Positions 63,651 through 64,000 of a DNA stretch of 64,000 bases are shown piece by piece. Both the position numbers and the translations under genes were made by a program. The stretch covers positions 62,001 through 126,000 of the forward strand of contig OZ244046.1 in the NCBI GenBank assembly GCA_965215055.1, read 5' to 3'. Under the pieces are notes generated by a model, which was not told the origin of the DNA, did no database searches, and saw only the letters and a list, made by a program, of their open reading frames with translations. This stretch comes from G965215055 sp965215055. GTDB taxonomy: Bacteria; Pseudomonadota; Gammaproteobacteria; UBA4575. The number at the start of each line of letters is the position of its first letter. The stretch's first letter is position 1.

Positions 63651-63854
63651 ATGTCACGCACCAATGTAAACATCGATGATAAAGCTTGTGCTGAGGTCAT
63701 GCGCCGTTATCGGCTTGCGACGAAGCGCGAAGCAGTCAACTTTGCCCTGAGAACCCTTGCAGCGGAGCCGCTGGGCATAGATGAAGCCCGGCAGCTTCGC
63801 GGATCCGGTTGGGAAGGTAATCTCAACGAGTTGCGCTCCAGTCGTTCGACGTGA
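63651..63854 (+). CDS. vapB: Type II antitoxin, VapB family
   Basis: Antitoxin of a VapBC pair: binds the PIN-domain toxin and represses the operon. The ATG at 63651 (MSRTNVNIDDK) is preferred over one at 63636. An N-terminal ribbon-helix-helix opening is seen in TNVNIDDKACAEVMRRYRL followed by ATKREAVNFALRTLA. The C-terminal toxin-binding tail LRGSGWEGNLNELR is typical of VapB. 67 aa. The stop overlaps the toxin start. Confidence 0.9.
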   Translation: MSRTNVNIDDKACAEVMRRYRLATKREAVNFALRTLAAEPLGIDEARQLRGSGWEGNLNELRSSRST

Positions 63855-64000
63855 TCCTGATCGACACGTCTGCGTGGATCGAGTTTCTACGAGATACGGG
63901 ATCGGTGACCTGCAATCGCGTCGAGGCGTTGCTCGAAAGCGAGATTGCGGTTTGCGATGCGGTTCGTATGGAAGTACTCGCTGGAGCGCGGGACGAGCGA
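63851..64000 (+). CDS. vapC: VapC PIN-domain toxin, 3' end cut by window edge
   Basis: Ribonuclease toxin of the VapBC pair; VapC proteins usually cut tRNA or rRNA. GTG start at 63851 overlaps the vapB stop by 4 bases. The first 50 residues are visible: the PIN opening MILIDTSAWIEFLR with the first catalytic Asp (D5), then VRMEVLAGARDE with the second conserved acid. The rest, including the other active-site Asp residues, lies beyond the window. Confidence 0.9.
   Translation, partial: MILIDTSAWIEFLRDTGSVTCNRVEALLESEIAVCDAVRMEVLAGARDER

Overview
The window is chromosomal DNA of a gammaproteobacterium that makes LPS. The evidence is core gene order typical of that class: trpB-trpA-accD-folC-dedD-cvpA-purF, tig-clpP-clpX-lon-hupB-ppiD, yafS-rnhA-dnaQ, smpB/ratA-ratB/bamE, and hrcA-grpE-dnaK-dnaJ-dapB-carA-carB-greA-rlmE-ftsH-glmM-tpiA-secG-tRNA-Leu. 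An LpxH hydrolase, an LpxL-type acyltransferase and BamE point to a Gram-negative outer membrane. HrcA together with sigma-32-like promoters suggests a deep-branching lineage (Chromatiales/Methylococcales-like) rather than an enteric, but the species cannot be named from this sequence. Nearly all genes are on the + strand, and GTG and TTG starts are common.

Layout. 1-7.6 kb: end of tryptophan synthesis, malonyl-CoA and folate genes, a SPOR protein, CvpA, PurF and an L,D-transpeptidase. 7.7-12.0 kb: accessory cassette 1, a 1118-aa single-chain nuclease-methyltransferase translationally coupled to a protein with a nucleoside-deoxyribosyltransferase-like C-terminal domain. 12-17.2 kb: lpxH-ppiB (minus strand), tRNA-Pro, an AMP-ligase/ACP fusion, a FetB-like permease and an LpxL-like acyltransferase. 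17.3-21.8 kb: tRNA-Arg and tRNA-His, then accessory cassette 2, a ribbon-helix-helix regulator with a perfect palindromic operator, a DNA methyltransferase and a 906-aa nuclease-methyltransferase, joined by ATGA overlaps. 21.8-33.7 kb: CPBP protease, tRNA-Leu, trigger factor and the Clp/Lon proteases, HU, tRNA-Val and tRNA-Asp, PpiD, a dicarboxylate/amino-acid symporter and FabI. 33.9-42.5 kb: a complete peptide ABC importer, YafS, RNase HI, DnaQ and a small lipoprotein. 42.5-46.7 kb: SmpB, an NSS transporter, RatA/RatB, BamE and NadK. 46.8-63.1 kb: the heat-shock operon, dapB, carAB, greA, rlmE, ftsH, glmM, tpiA and secG. 63.1-64.0 kb: a possible 32-aa membrane microprotein, a second tRNA-Leu, and vapB with the start of vapC.

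How it fits together. The core is housekeeping protein quality control (trigger factor, ClpXP, Lon, FtsH, DnaK/DnaJ/GrpE, PpiD) and biosynthesis. Into it are set two separate restriction-modification-like cassettes and a toxin-antitoxin pair. The most notable candidates for something undescribed are the restriction enzyme plus deoxyribosyltransferase-like pair at 7.7-12.0 kb and the autoregulated cassette at 17.7-21.6 kb, whose regulator appears to start at a rare ATT codon. A sequence-wide preference for ACGT over ATGT at codon junctions is a further signal not explained by any gene.
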